A stretch of 64,000 nt of DNA from DATBQN01 sp963755825 (GCA_963755825.1 CAVWLA010000001.1:1736001-1800000), one strand, 5' to 3'; shown: positions 19,382 through 28,033, counted from the stretch's first letter. The notes: generated by a model not told the origin, from the letters alone. Numbers and translations are program-made.

Positions 19382-20403
19382 GCCGCTCCTCGCACCGACC
19401 GGTCGGCATCGGAGGAGCCAAGGAACCGCTCGGGCGCAGCGAGGAAGCGCTCGCGGCAGCCGGCGCAGCAGAAGGAGTAGGTCGCCCCGGCGTGCTCGGC
19501 GGTGTGGCGGGCGCCGGCGATCTCGACGGTCATGCCGCAGACCGGGTCGATGGCGTCGATCGGCTCGACGGTCTCGCCGGTGTGAACATCCGCTTCCTGG
19601 GCGGCAGCCGCCGGCGCCGCCCGCCGCCGCTCGACAATCTCGGCGAGCACGGAGAGGGCGATCTCCTCGGGGAGGCGGGCGCCGATCGCCACCCCGGCCG
19701 GGCTGCGGATGGCGGCGAGCGCCGCCTCGCTCACCCCCGCGGCGCGGAGCGACGGCAGCATCTGGGCGAAGCGCTTGGCGCTCGCCACCACGCCGAGGTA
19801 GGCGGGGGCGAGCGAGAGCGCCTCGCGGATGGCCTCCTCGTCGCCCTCCCCCATCGTCGCGACGACGGCGAAGACCGGCGCCAGCGAGCGCGCCGGGAGC
19901 GCCGCGGCCGCGGCGAGCACCTGGTCGGCGTCGGGGAAGAGGCCGGGATCGTCCGCGGCGGCGGCGCCCACGGCGGCCACCGAGTAGCCCATCGCCTTGG
20001 CCAGGCGGACGAGCGCGCGCGCCGTGGGAGAGACGCCGAAGACGGCGAGGCGGGCGGCCGGCAGGACGGGCTCGAGATAGATCTCCACGCTCCCTCCGCT
20101 GTGGCAGGTCATGGGGAAGACGGCGACGCCGCGCCGCGCCGCCCACTCGGGGGCGGCGGGGTCGGGGGTCAAGGCGAGCAGGCGGGGCTGGCCGTCGGCG
20201 AGCGCCCGGTGCGCCTCGCGGACGACAGTCGGCTGCGTGCAGCTGCCGCCCAGCCAGCCGTGGAACTCGCCCGCCGCGGTGACCAGCGCCATGTCACCCG
20301 CCTGCGCCGAGCTCGCCGGCTGCCGGCGCACCACGACGGCGAGCACGAACGGTTCCTCCCGCCGCGCCAGGTCCGCCGCCCGCTGCAGGAGCTCGGCGTG
20401 CAT
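19378..20403 (-). CDS. XdhC/CoxF-family maturation protein fused to a YHS metal-binding domain
   Basis: The protein has 341 residues. Residues ~1-260 follow the XdhC/CoxI/CoxF pattern: an N-terminal domain (DMALVTAAGEFHGWLGGSC) and a Rossmann half (RLAVFGVSPTARALVRLAKA ... YLGVVASAKRF). Such proteins handle or sulfurate the molybdenum cofactor for insertion into Mo hydroxylases. The last ~60 residues are a YHS domain (DPVCGMTVEIAG, FCCAGCRERFLAAPERF), a small Cys motif domain often linked to copper or other soft metals. This is notable because the CO dehydrogenase active site needs Cu. ATG 20403 lies 7 nt after the previous gene; its stop overlaps the TTG start of coxD. Confidence 0.88.
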   Translation of the reverse strand: MHAELLQRAADLARREEPFVLAVVVRRQPASSAQAGDMALVTAAGEFHGWLGGSCTQPTVVREAHRALADGQPRLLALTPDPAAPEWAARRGVAVFPMTCHSGGSVEIYLEPVLPAARLAVFGVSPTARALVRLAKAMGYSVAAVGAAAADDPGLFPDADQVLAAAAALPARSLAPVFAVVATMGEGDEEAIREALSLAPAYLGVVASAKRFAQMLPSLRAAGVSEAALAAIRSPAGVAIGARLPEEIALSVLAEIVERRRAAPAAAAQEADVHTGETVEPIDAIDPVCGMTVEIAGARHTAEHAGATYSFCCAGCRERFLAAPERFLGSSDADRSVRGAA

Positions 20404-20410
20404 CGCGGGG

Positions 20411-21082
20411 CTAGCTGGCCTCCTCGTCCATCCGCAGGTGCTCGGCCTGGAAGCGGGAGTAGTCGGCCGGCAGGTCGAGGTCGGCGAGCGCCGCCGCCGG
20501 CCACGGCACACGCTCGGCCTCAGCGTGGTGGCGCTTGACGATCTGCTTGCCGCAGGTGCCGGCCATGTCGGTGATCTCGCGGAAGAGCGCTCGATCGTAC
20601 ACCATGGGAGGCGCCTGGACCCCCGCGTAGTCGGAGAGGACGAGGGGCGCCGCCGTGGCGCGATAGCGCGCGATCAGGGCGGCGATCATCTCCGCGGTGA
20701 CGAACGGCATGTCGCCCAGCATCACCATCGCCGCCGGCACCGCCGGCCGCAGCGAGGCGAGGGCGTTGAAGCCGGCGCGGAGCGAGGAGCTGATCCCCTC
20801 CTCGTAGAGCGGGTTGGCGACCAGCTGGCAGGGCAGCCCGTCGAGCTCCGCCGCCGCGCGCGCCGCCTGGTGGCCGAGGACCACCAGCAGCGGGGCGACG
20901 CCGCCGGCGAGCGCCCGCCCCGCCGACCGCCGCAGCAGGCTCTCACCGCCGACGTCCAGGAGGAGCTTGTTGGTCCCCATCCGGCTCGAGGTGCCAGCGG
21001 CGAGGAGGAGGCCGGCGACCGGCGCGGCGACGCGACCCGACGGCTGATCAGCCGGCCGATCGAGCTGCGGATCAGCCGGCAT
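20411..21082 (-). CDS. MocA-like molybdenum cofactor nucleotidyltransferase
   Basis: The protein has 223 residues. The signature of the MobA/MocA/GlmU-type nucleotidyltransferase fold is clear: VAGLLLAAGTSSRMGTNKLL near the N-terminus, the metal-binding VMLGDMPFV, and NPLYEEGISSSLRAG. MocA adds CMP to molybdopterin to make the cytosine dinucleotide form (MCD), the cofactor used by CO dehydrogenase. It overlaps the upstream XdhC gene by 11 nt. Its position among Mo-hydroxylase maturation genes supports MCD synthesis for CoxL. Confidence 0.9.
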   Translation of the reverse strand: MPADPQLDRPADQPSGRVAAPVAGLLLAAGTSSRMGTNKLLLDVGGESLLRRSAGRALAGGVAPLLVVLGHQAARAAAELDGLPCQLVANPLYEEGISSSLRAGFNALASLRPAVPAAMVMLGDMPFVTAEMIAALIARYRATAAPLVLSDYAGVQAPPMVYDRALFREITDMAGTCGKQIVKRHHAEAERVPWPAAALADLDLPADYSRFQAEHLRMDEEAS

Positions 21083-22208
21083 GGATCGCCTCCCGGCGCA
21101 TGGCGAGATGGCGCGGCTCGCGGCGGGCGATGAAGGCGAGGAGCTCGGCGACGATCGAGACGGCGACCTGGCGCGGCCCGTCGGCGCCGAGGTCGAGCCC
21201 GACGGGACCGAAGACCCGCTCGTCGTGCGGCCGGTCGATCTCGCGCAGGATCGCCTCGGTCCGCGCGCGCGGGCCGAGCAGCCCGACGTAGGGGAGCTCC
21301 GCGGCGAGCAGGCGGCGGGTCCACTCGCGGTCCTGGCCGAGCGAATGGGTCTTGATCACCGCGAGGGCGCGGTCGAGCGGCGGCAGGAGGACCGCCGGGT
21401 CCTCGGCGCGGCCGAGCAGCAGCCGGTGCGCCTGGGGGAAGAGCTCGGGGGCGAGGAGCGCCGGGCGGTAGTCGACGACGGTGACGCGGAAGCCGGCGTC
21501 GGCCGCATAGGCGACGAGAGGGCGGGCGTCCTCGCCGGCGCCGCAGACGACGAGGTGCGGCGGCGGCGGCAGCGCTTCGACGAAGATGCCGCGGCCGCCG
21601 GCGCGATGGACCAGCGAGCGGCCGCCGGCGGCGAGAGGCGCGCGCGCCCGAGAAGTCGCCGCGCGGTCGAGCTCCCGGCCGCCGAGCGAGCCGGAGACCG
21701 CTCCTCCCGCCTCGACGATCATGCTGCGCCCCAGCTCCGGGATGATCTCCGGCAGACCGACCTCGGCAGGCGCGGCGATCTCCGACCGGGCTTCGACGAC
21801 GGTGGCGAGCGCGAAGGGGGCGTCGCCGGCGAGGAGCTCGCGCAGGCGGGGCGCCCGCTCGGCGAAGGAGCCCGCGGTCGCCGGCTGGATGAAGACGTCC
21901 ACCCGCCCGTTGCAGCCCAGCCCGAGCCCCCACACCACGTCCTCGTCGCCGCCGGTGTCGTAGTGGCGCAGGCAGGGCGTGCCAGTCTCGACGACGAGCC
22001 TGGCGATCTCACGCACGTCCGCCTCGAGGCAGCCGCCGCTGACGCTGCCGAGGGTGCCGCCGGACTCTTCGATGAGGAGCTTGGCGCCGGGACGGCGGTA
22101 GGCGGAGCCGGAGATACCGACGACGGTGGCGAGGGCCGCGCGCTCCCCCTCCGCGGCCAGCTCGGCAAGGCGCGCGAGAACCTCGGCGGTCTCCTTCCAG
22201 TGGTTCAT
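21072..22208 (-). CDS. XdhC/CoxI-family molybdenum cofactor maturation protein
   Basis: The protein has 378 residues. The N-terminal XdhC/CoxI domain carries ALATVVGISGSAYRRPGAKL and GSVSGGCLEADV, then RHYDTGGDEDVVWGLGLGC. The C-terminal XdhC Rossmann domain has LVVCGAGEDARPLVAYA, VVDYRPALL, YVGLLGPRAR and GLDLGADGPRQVAVSIVAE. The family binds the molybdenum cofactor and promotes its sulfuration and insertion. It is the first gene of the cox operon, with ATG 22208 following a G-rich stretch and a good upstream promoter candidate. Coexistence with the XdhC-YHS gene mirrors coxI and coxF of Afipia (Oligotropha). Confidence 0.92.
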   Translation of the reverse strand: MNHWKETAEVLARLAELAAEGERAALATVVGISGSAYRRPGAKLLIEESGGTLGSVSGGCLEADVREIARLVVETGTPCLRHYDTGGDEDVVWGLGLGCNGRVDVFIQPATAGSFAERAPRLRELLAGDAPFALATVVEARSEIAAPAEVGLPEIIPELGRSMIVEAGGAVSGSLGGRELDRAATSRARAPLAAGGRSLVHRAGGRGIFVEALPPPPHLVVCGAGEDARPLVAYAADAGFRVTVVDYRPALLAPELFPQAHRLLLGRAEDPAVLLPPLDRALAVIKTHSLGQDREWTRRLLAAELPYVGLLGPRARTEAILREIDRPHDERVFGPVGLDLGADGPRQVAVSIVAELLAFIARREPRHLAMRREAIHAG

Positions 22209-22223
22209 CCCACCCCCAGGGCC

Positions 22224-22252
22224 AAAATACGCCCCGCGGACCGCCGATTCAA
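22224..22252 (-). promoter_or_regulatory. Candidate promoter of the cox operon
   Basis: Read on the minus strand, TTGAAT (22252-22247) and TATTTT (22229-22224) are separated by 17 bp. Transcription would begin about 10 nt before ATG 22208, giving a very short leader for the nine-gene operon. Confidence 0.5.
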
Positions 22253-22291
22253 GAGCCGGCGCCGCGGCGGAGAGAGGGCCTCGACCGCGGC

Positions 22292-23713
22292 CTAGCGCTC
22301 CGGCGCTCCGACCGCCGTCACCGTCGAGCCGGGGAGCGCCGCCGGCGCCGGATCGCCCGCCGTCGCCGCGATGTCGCAGTCGCCGAGATGCTCGGCCTTC
22401 CAGCGCATGGCCATGAGGATGCGGTTGTAGCCGCTCGGGTGGTCGAAGAAGACCCACTCCTCGAGGGGTCCCGGGCGCAGCTTGCGGTACTCGGCGAGGA
22501 GGAGCGCCGCCTCGGCCATGCCGTCCGGCTGGCGCGAGGCGTTGACGCCGAAGAGGTCGGCCTCCGCCTCGGAGGTGCGCACCAGCGTGTTGGTGATCGG
22601 CGTCAGCACGAAGAGATAGGCGGCGAAGAGCGCCGCGAGCAGAGGCAGCGCCGCGGTGTCGGCGAGGCCGCGCAGGCGGTAGCGCGGGCCGCAGCGGGCG
22701 AGCGCCGCGGCATAGCTCCAGGAGAGGAAGGCGAGGCCGAGGGCGATCAGCAGGCTGAAGTCGACGAGCATCTTGGAGACGTGGTGGAGCACGTAATGGC
22801 CCATCTCGTGCCCCATCACCGCCTCGATGGTGCGCGGCGAGGCGCGGCGCAGCAGGTTGTCGTTGAGCTCGATGCGCAGCGTGCCGAAGAGCCCGGTGAC
22901 GTGGGCGCTCACCCGCGAGCTCTGCTTCGAGGCGTCCGCCACGAAGACGTGCTCGGCGGGGATGCCGTTGGCGCGGGCGAGGCGGAGGATGGGGCCGCTC
23001 ACCACCGGGTTGGCGAGCGGCGTGATGCGGTTGAAGAGCGGCTCGATCCACACCGGCGCGACGACGATGGCGACGACGAGGAAGGCGGCGCCGAGCGCCG
23101 AGCCCCACAGCCACCAGGTGCGCGGCGCCCGCCGCAGCAGGGCGTAGAGCGAGGCGATGGCGAGCGCGCCGACGACCGCCAGAATGGTGAGGCCGATCGC
23201 CTGCTCCCCCAGCCAGGGGCCGAAGGTCTGGTTGGCGAGGCCGTAGCGGTGCTCGCGGAAGTAGTCGGAGTAGACGGTGAGCGGAAAGGTCGCCAGATAG
23301 ACCAGGCAGGCGTAGACGGCGCCGTAGAGCAGGTCGCGCAGGAAGGCGACACCGGTCGCCCGCTCGGTCCAGCCGCGCAGGCCGACCGAGAGGCCGCTGG
23401 CGAGGAACAGCCAGGCGACGGCGAGGAGGTAGAGGAAGCTCCACAGCTGCAGCCAGTAGCCGCCCTCGAAGTAGGCGTCGGAGCGCGCTCGGGCCGCCGG
23501 CGACAGCCGGGACAGGTAGGCCTCCGTCGCCGCTTCGGCCGAGAAGGGCGCCGCGGCGGCGGTGGTGCCGCTTGCGGCCGGTGCCGCGGTCGCGACCGGA
23601 AAGGTGAGGACGGTGGCGGCCGGAGCGGCGGCGGCAGGAGACGCCAGACTCGCGGCGACGACCGCGGCGGCGAGCAGCGAGGGCAGATGGCGGGCGATCG
23701 AGCTTCCGGGCAT
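22292..23713 (-). CDS. M48 family (Ste24/CAAX protease-like) membrane metallopeptidase
   Basis: The protein has 473 residues. A secretion-type hydrophobic N-terminus (ARHLPSLLAAAVVAASLAS) is followed by several membrane spans of the Ste24 type (LWSFLYLLAVAWLFLASGL, LTILAVVGALAIASLYALL, LGAAFLVVAIVVAPVWI). The zinc site is VMGHEMGHYVLHH with the downstream Glu in SEAEADLFG. Family members degrade or process membrane proteins in quality control. ATG 23713 has GGAGAG upstream. It is transcribed toward the cox operon, 83 nt from it, but that operon has its own promoter candidate. Confidence 0.9.
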   Translation of the reverse strand: MPGSSIARHLPSLLAAAVVAASLASPAAAAPAATVLTFPVATAAPAASGTTAAAAPFSAEAATEAYLSRLSPAARARSDAYFEGGYWLQLWSFLYLLAVAWLFLASGLSVGLRGWTERATGVAFLRDLLYGAVYACLVYLATFPLTVYSDYFREHRYGLANQTFGPWLGEQAIGLTILAVVGALAIASLYALLRRAPRTWWLWGSALGAAFLVVAIVVAPVWIEPLFNRITPLANPVVSGPILRLARANGIPAEHVFVADASKQSSRVSAHVTGLFGTLRIELNDNLLRRASPRTIEAVMGHEMGHYVLHHVSKMLVDFSLLIALGLAFLSWSYAAALARCGPRYRLRGLADTAALPLLAALFAAYLFVLTPITNTLVRTSEAEADLFGVNASRQPDGMAEAALLLAEYRKLRPGPLEEWVFFDHPSGYNRILMAMRWKAEHLGDCDIAATAGDPAPAALPGSTVTAVGAPER

Positions 23714-24126
23714 GGCGATGCTCTCCGCTGACGGCGATCGGTGGCGCGCGAGGCGAGGGATCGGGGCGAGTCTATGCCGAGCGCGCCGGCCGCGGGGCGA
23801 GCGCGGCGAGCGAGCGGCCGAGCGGGTGGCGTCTTCCGGCGACTTCTGACGCCTTCGCGGGCCCCGCCGCCGGCACTTCCGCGCCCCCTCGCCGGCAGCT
23901 CTCCGCAGCGCTCCGGCTGATGCGTCTTTGGCTGGATCTTCGCGAATGATTATGCTAAAACTCGTGCACTTTTGAGAGGACGGTACGGCCGCACGCCCGC
24001 GGACGACGAGGGGGTGCGACGCGTGCGGAAACCAGCGGCGGAGCGCGGCGAACGCGCCGGCGGCGCCCGGTGGATCGGCCACCCCGCGGGCGGCGGGCGG
24101 ACGGGGCGGGGCGGGAAACGAGGCAG
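23714..24126. other. 413-bp divergent intergenic region
   Basis: This separates the M48 gene (leftward) from the stress-signalling operon (rightward). It holds one AT-richer patch (about 23918-23975) that contains the promoter candidate listed separately; the rest is GC-rich with no convincing open frame. No hairpin or riboswitch was recognised. Confidence 0.5.
23928..23956 (+). promoter_or_regulatory. Candidate promoter of the partner-switching operon
   Basis: TTGGCT (23928-23933) and TATGCT (23951-23956) have a 17-bp spacer and lie in the only AT-rich patch of the gap. The transcript would have a leader of about 165 nt before ATG 24127. Confidence 0.4.
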
Positions 24127-24483
24127 ATGAGTCAAGAGCTTCCCATCATCCAGATCAAGAGCTGTCTGCTGGTCAGCATCCAGACCGAGCTGCACGACCG
24201 CTTGGCGCTCGACCTCCAGGCGGCGCTCATGGAGCGGGTGCGGGCGACCGGCAGCCGCGGCGTCATCCTCGACGTCTCCGCGGTCGAGATCATCGACAGC
24301 TACATCACCCGCATCCTGAACGACATCGGCAAGTCGGTCCGCTTCATGGGCGCCACCTGCTTCATCGTCGGCATCCGGCCGGCGGTCGCCATGACGCTGA
24401 TCGAGATGGGCGTCGAGCTCGACGCCGTCTCCACCGCGCTCAACCTGGACCTCGCCCTGGAGAGGCTCGAGCTGCTGCAATGA
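24127..24483 (+). CDS. RsbS-like STAS-domain stressosome protein
   Basis: The protein has 118 residues and consists of one STAS domain. LPIIQIKSCLLVSIQTELHD matches the RsbS start, and DVSAVEIIDSYITRIL carries Ser58, equivalent to the Ser phosphorylated by RsbT in Bacillus RsbS. RsbS and RsbR form the stressosome core that holds the kinase RsbT until stress. ATG 24127 gives the normal RsbS length; an upstream ATG at 24070 would add a Gly/Arg-rich tail without homology. It is the first gene of the operon and overlaps the kinase gene (ATGA). Confidence 0.92.
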   Translation: MSQELPIIQIKSCLLVSIQTELHDRLALDLQAALMERVRATGSRGVILDVSAVEIIDSYITRILNDIGKSVRFMGATCFIVGIRPAVAMTLIEMGVELDAVSTALNLDLALERLELLQ

Positions 24484-25148
24484 CGACGGTCGAGAACGCC
24501 ATCTCCTCGGCGCTCGCCGGCGCTATCACCGAGATCACCCAGCGGAGCATCTTCAACCGCCTGGGCGGCCTGGCGACGCGGCCGCTGCCGGACCTGGGCG
24601 ACGCCGAGCGGCGCAAGGTGATGTCCGAGCTGGAGACCTCGGTGCGCCTGTTCGCGCGCGACAACCACAGCGACCTGATCGCCGCCTGCCAGCGCGCCTT
24701 GAACGGCGAGGCGCCGGCGCCGCGCAGCAGCTCGCGCGCCGGGATGGTCAAGGGGCTCGACATCCGCGAGGAGAAGGACATCGCCACGGCCCGCCTCGAG
24801 GCCTGGTCGGAGGCGGTGCGCATCGGCCTCTCGAAGTTCACCTCGGTCAAGGTGGCGACGGCGGTCTCCGAGCTGGCCAGGAACATCGTCTTCTACGCCG
24901 GCTCGGGCCGCGTCGAGCTGCGCTCGGCGGTCGACGCCGACCGCGCGCACCTCGAGATCATCGCCAAGGACCACGGGCCGGGGATCGACCGCGCCAAGCT
25001 CGACGAGATCTACGGCGGCACCTACCGCTCCACCCGCGGCATGGGCAAGGGGCTGATGGCGGTCAAGAAGCTGACCGACGAGTTCCACCTCGACACCGGC
25101 CCCGGGCGCGGCACCACCGTCACCTGCCTCTTCCGGGGCGACCGGTGA
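24480..25148 (+). CDS. RsbT-like serine/threonine kinase with extra N-terminal domain
   Basis: The protein has 222 residues. The C-terminal ~130 residues are a GHKL ATPase/kinase of the RsbT/RsbW type: N box VSELARNIVFYAG, G1 KDHGPGID, G2 RGMGKGLMAVKK. The N-terminal ~90 residues (SALAGAITEITQRSIFNRLG) form an added helical segment absent from Bacillus RsbT (~133 residues). It probably phosphorylates the STAS proteins encoded beside it. It is sandwiched between the RsbS-like and phosphatase genes with 4-nt overlaps on both sides. Confidence 0.9.
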   Translation: MTTVENAISSALAGAITEITQRSIFNRLGGLATRPLPDLGDAERRKVMSELETSVRLFARDNHSDLIAACQRALNGEAPAPRSSSRAGMVKGLDIREEKDIATARLEAWSEAVRIGLSKFTSVKVATAVSELARNIVFYAGSGRVELRSAVDADRAHLEIIAKDHGPGIDRAKLDEIYGGTYRSTRGMGKGLMAVKKLTDEFHLDTGPGRGTTVTCLFRGDR

Positions 25149-25747
25149 GGTTCGGCGGCTTCAGCCGGCCCTTCCGCGGCCTCACCGTCTGCGGCGACCG
25201 CTACTTCGCCGTCGAGGAGGAGGGCACGACGGTGGCGGCGGTGGTCGACGGCCTCGGCCACGGCTACGAGTCCTCGGTCGCCGCCGAGCGCGCCGTCGAG
25301 GTCATCCGCGACAACCTGCATCTGTCGACCGACGCCATCGTGCAGCGCTGCCACGAGGCCTTGAAGCCCACCCGCGGCGCCGCCGTCGGCGTGCTCAAGA
25401 TCAGCGCCGCCGGCAGCGGCGAGTTCTGCGGCGTCGGCAACATCGAAGTGCAGTCGCTCGTCGGCCGCCCGCCGTCGGTCTTCTGCATCGCCGGCATCGT
25501 CGGCCACAACATGCGCCTAGCGCGCAGCATGGCGTTCCAGATGGACGCCGGCGACATCTACTGCGTGCACTCGGACGGCGTCTCGGCGCGCGGCGAGGCA
25601 AAGAAGTCCTGCCTACCCGGGCCGCCTGACGAGGTGGCGCGGCGCATCGTCGAGACCTGGGGGCGGCAGCACGACGACGCCACCGCCCTCGTGCTGGGCT
25701 ACCAGGCCGACGCCATGCTCTCGGCGGCCGCGGCCGCGAGCCGCTGA
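25145..25747 (+). CDS. RsbX-like PP2C/SpoIIE-type phosphatase
   Basis: The protein has 200 residues. Acid metal-binding motifs of the PPM fold are present: GDRYFAVEEE, VVDGLGHGYES and the C-terminal HSDGVSARG, with HDDATALVLGY. RsbX removes phosphate from RsbS/RsbR to reset the stressosome. GTG 25145 overlaps the kinase stop (GTGA). The size equals Bacillus RsbX (~199 residues). Confidence 0.9.
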   Translation: MRFGGFSRPFRGLTVCGDRYFAVEEEGTTVAAVVDGLGHGYESSVAAERAVEVIRDNLHLSTDAIVQRCHEALKPTRGAAVGVLKISAAGSGEFCGVGNIEVQSLVGRPPSVFCIAGIVGHNMRLARSMAFQMDAGDIYCVHSDGVSARGEAKKSCLPGPPDEVARRIVETWGRQHDDATALVLGYQADAMLSAAAAASR

Positions 25748-25785
25748 CCATGGCCGGGAGCGGCGCGCCGGAAGGAGGCGGAGCG

Positions 25786-26199
25786 ATGGCGGAGGCGACG
25801 ATCGGTGCCCACACCACCTACTTCGAGGAGCCGGACATCATCTTCATGCGGCTGGTCGGCGAGGTGTCGCGGGAGGAGGGGATGGCGCTCAACCAGCGCC
25901 ACCGCACCTTCGGCGAGGGGCGCCACCACGTCTTCTTCCTCATCGATCTGGCGCGCCTCGAGAAGATCGACCCGGAGGTGCGCCGGGTGGCGACCGAGAC
26001 CCTCCGCGACGTGCCGCTGCGCGGCATGGCGCTCTACAGCGCGCCGCTCAAGGCCAAGGTGATCGCCAAGCTCATCATCACCGCGCTCAACATGTTCAAG
26101 CGCGACGCCTCCACCAACCCCGTCATATTCACCAAGACCGAGGACGAGGCGCGGGCCTGGCTCGCCGCCAGGCGACTCGAAATTCAGAGCGCCGCTTGA
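25786..26199 (+). CDS. STAS/SpoIIAA-like protein (paralogue A)
   Basis: The protein has 137 residues. It has FEEPDIIFMRLVGEVSREEG, HVFFLIDLARLEKIDPEVRR and LRGMALYSAPLKAKVIAKLI, a SpoIIAA/STAS-like alpha-beta pattern. It is a clear paralogue of the gene at 28034-28471. ATG 25786 is preferred over 25750 because AAGGAGG lies just upstream and because the paralogue begins at the same point (GAH..FEEPDII). It lacks an obvious phosphorylatable Ser/Thr at the RsbS position, so it may be a docking or sensor protein. Function is inferred from the operon. Confidence 0.8.
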   Translation: MAEATIGAHTTYFEEPDIIFMRLVGEVSREEGMALNQRHRTFGEGRHHVFFLIDLARLEKIDPEVRRVATETLRDVPLRGMALYSAPLKAKVIAKLIITALNMFKRDASTNPVIFTKTEDEARAWLAARRLEIQSAA

Positions 26200-26226
26200 G
26201 GCGCTCAATCCCGGAGAACCCATCGG

Positions 26227-26910
26227 ATGGCAAGTGAGCCCGAAGTCGTAGAGATCCCGCCCGAGCGGCTGCAGAAGGTGATCGAGGCGCTGTCGTACGC
26301 CACGGTCGACGAGTTCAACTCCTGCCTCGACCTGCTGCGCAGCGGCGACGGCGACGAGGACGACTTCGCCGAGCTGGAGACCGCCTTCACCATCTTCGTC
26401 GAGGAGCTCGCCGACGCCAAGACCGCCCTGAAGGAGGCCCTCGCCAAGCACGAGGTCGCCAACCGCGAGCTGGAGGCAAAGCTGGCGACGATCGAGATGC
26501 AGCAGGCCGCCATCCGCGACCTCTCGACGCCGATCATCGAGGTGTGGGGCGGCGTCCTCTGCCTCCCCGTCGTCGGCATCGTCGACAGCCAGCGCAGCGC
26601 CGAGATGACCGAGACGCTCCTCGAGACGATCGTCGCCAAGCAGGCGCGCCTCGCCATCGTCGACATCACCGGCATCGACGTCATGGACACCAAGACCGCC
26701 GACCACTTCATCAAGATGGCGAAGGCGGTGCGCCTGCTGGGCGCCGAGTGCATCATCAGCGGCATCAACCCGGGGATCGCGCAGACGCTCACCCACATCG
26801 GCGTCGACTTGACCGGTGTGCGCACCATGCGCAGCCTGCGCGACGCCCTGCAGCTCCACCTGCGGGAAACCGAGCAGATCAACCACGGCCTCCGCAAGCT
26901 CGAGCTCTAG
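26227..26910 (+). CDS. RsbR-like STAS protein (paralogue A)
   Basis: The protein has 227 residues. The N-terminal ~95 residues are helical and acidic with a coiled-coil-like linker (ANRELEAKLATIEMQQAAIR). A STAS domain follows: LSTPIIEVWGGVLCLPVVGI, VDITGIDVMDTKTADHFIKM, AVRLLGAECIISGINPGIAQ. Thr155 (VMDT) corresponds to the first RsbT phosphorylation site of RsbR, and the Thr in IAQTL (187) lies near the second. The short N-terminus would be the sensor part. It shares the cluster with a near-copy at 27354. Confidence 0.92.
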   Translation: MASEPEVVEIPPERLQKVIEALSYATVDEFNSCLDLLRSGDGDEDDFAELETAFTIFVEELADAKTALKEALAKHEVANRELEAKLATIEMQQAAIRDLSTPIIEVWGGVLCLPVVGIVDSQRSAEMTETLLETIVAKQARLAIVDITGIDVMDTKTADHFIKMAKAVRLLGAECIISGINPGIAQTLTHIGVDLTGVRTMRSLRDALQLHLRETEQINHGLRKLEL

Positions 26911-26919
26911 GCCGCGCGC

Positions 26920-27357
26920 ATGGCGATCGCGGCCCCGCAGGTGACGGTCCCGGCGGCCTTCCCGGTGCGCGGGCAGGCGGACGTGGTGGTGGCGCGCCGC
27001 GCCGCGCAGCGGCTGGGGCTCGCCGCCGGCCTGTCGCCCCAGCACGCCACCGAGATCGCCATCGTCGTCTCCGAGCTCGCCACCAACATCGTCAAGTACG
27101 GCGTCCGCGGCGAGGTGGCGCTCGCCTGGGAGCCCGGCCTCTTCACCGTCGTCGCCAAGGACGTCGGCCCGCCGATCCACGACATGGAGACCGCCATCGT
27201 CGACGGCTGCGACGACCGCGGACCGATCGACCCCGCCCTCTTCGCCAGCCGCGGCGGGCTCGGCACCGGCCTCGGCGCGGTGGTGCGCCTCGCCGACCGC
27301 TTCGAATGCCGCCAGGACTCGGGCGGCAAGGAGATCACCGTGAGGTTCTTCCGATGA
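26920..27357 (+). CDS. Second RsbT/RsbW-type kinase
   Basis: The protein has 145 residues, a bare GHKL kinase of RsbT length. N box VVSELATNIVKYG, G1 AKDVGPPI, G2 GGLGTGLGAVVRLAD. It differs from the first kinase in lacking the N-terminal extension. ATG 26920 is 9 nt after the RsbR-like gene, and its stop overlaps the second RsbR-like gene (ATGA). It probably pairs with that RsbR copy, making a second switch module. Confidence 0.9.
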   Translation: MAIAAPQVTVPAAFPVRGQADVVVARRAAQRLGLAAGLSPQHATEIAIVVSELATNIVKYGVRGEVALAWEPGLFTVVAKDVGPPIHDMETAIVDGCDDRGPIDPALFASRGGLGTGLGAVVRLADRFECRQDSGGKEITVRFFR

Positions 27358-28004
27358 GCGCCCGGCCGCCGACCCGCGTCACCGTCACCCCCGACCGACT
27401 CGAGCAGACCATCCGGGCGCTGTCGTTCGCCGCCGTCCGCCGCTTCGAGCCCTGCCTCGACCTGCTGCGCGAGGAGTTCAAGGACGACTCGTACGGCGAG
27501 CTCGAGATGGCCTTCTCCATCTTCGTCGAGGACATGGCGGCGGCGCAGAGCAGCCTCGAGGGGGCGCTCGGCCGCTACGAGATCGCCAACCGCGAGCTGG
27601 AGGAGAAGCTGGCGACGATCGAGCACCAGCAGAACGCCATGCGCGAGCTGTCGAGCCCGATCATCGAGGTCTGGGACGGCATTCTCTGCCTGCCGGTGGT
27701 GGGGATCGTCGACACCCAGCGCAGCGCCGAGATGTCGGCGGCGCTCCTCGACAGCATCGTCTCGCGGCGGGCGCGCTTCGCCATCGTCGACCTGACCGGC
27801 GTCGACGTCATCGACACCCGGACCGCCGATCACTTCCTCAAGATGGCGCGCGCCGTCCGCCTGCTCGGCGCCGAGTGCATCCTGACCGGCATCAAGCCCG
27901 CCGTCGCCCAGACCCTGGTCCACATCGGGGTCGACCTGACTGATCTGACGACTCTGCGCAGCCTGCGCGAAGCGCTGCAGCGGCACCTCCCCGCCGCCAG
28001 CTAG
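27354..28004 (+). CDS. RsbR-like STAS protein (paralogue B)
   Basis: The protein has 216 residues. Architecture and many blocks match the upstream copy: ANRELEEKLATIEHQQNAMR linker, ELSSPIIEVWDGILCLPVVG, VDLTGVDVIDTRTADHFLKM and LLGAECILTGIKPAVAQTL. The phosphoacceptor Thr in VIDT is kept. The N-terminus starts TVTPDRLEQTIRALSFAAVR, like the other copy but diverged, which suggests a different input. ATG 27354 overlaps the second kinase. Confidence 0.92.
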   Translation: MSARPPTRVTVTPDRLEQTIRALSFAAVRRFEPCLDLLREEFKDDSYGELEMAFSIFVEDMAAAQSSLEGALGRYEIANRELEEKLATIEHQQNAMRELSSPIIEVWDGILCLPVVGIVDTQRSAEMSAALLDSIVSRRARFAIVDLTGVDVIDTRTADHFLKMARAVRLLGAECILTGIKPAVAQTLVHIGVDLTDLTTLRSLREALQRHLPAAS

Positions 28005-28033
28005 CGGGGACCCGTCCACCAGGAGGAGATCCG

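Noticed and set aside
18494..20146. Reading coxD as a 550-residue protein starting far upstream
   Set aside because: The upstream half is antisense-free but out of frame with the XdhC-YHS protein and has only Arg/Gly-rich sequence; the AAA+ domain starts at the TTG near 19381.
23714..24126. A coding extension of the RsbS-like protein or M48 protease into the gap
   Set aside because: The extensions are Arg/Gly/Ala-rich without homology, and both proteins have normal lengths and ribosome sites or signal peptides with the chosen starts.
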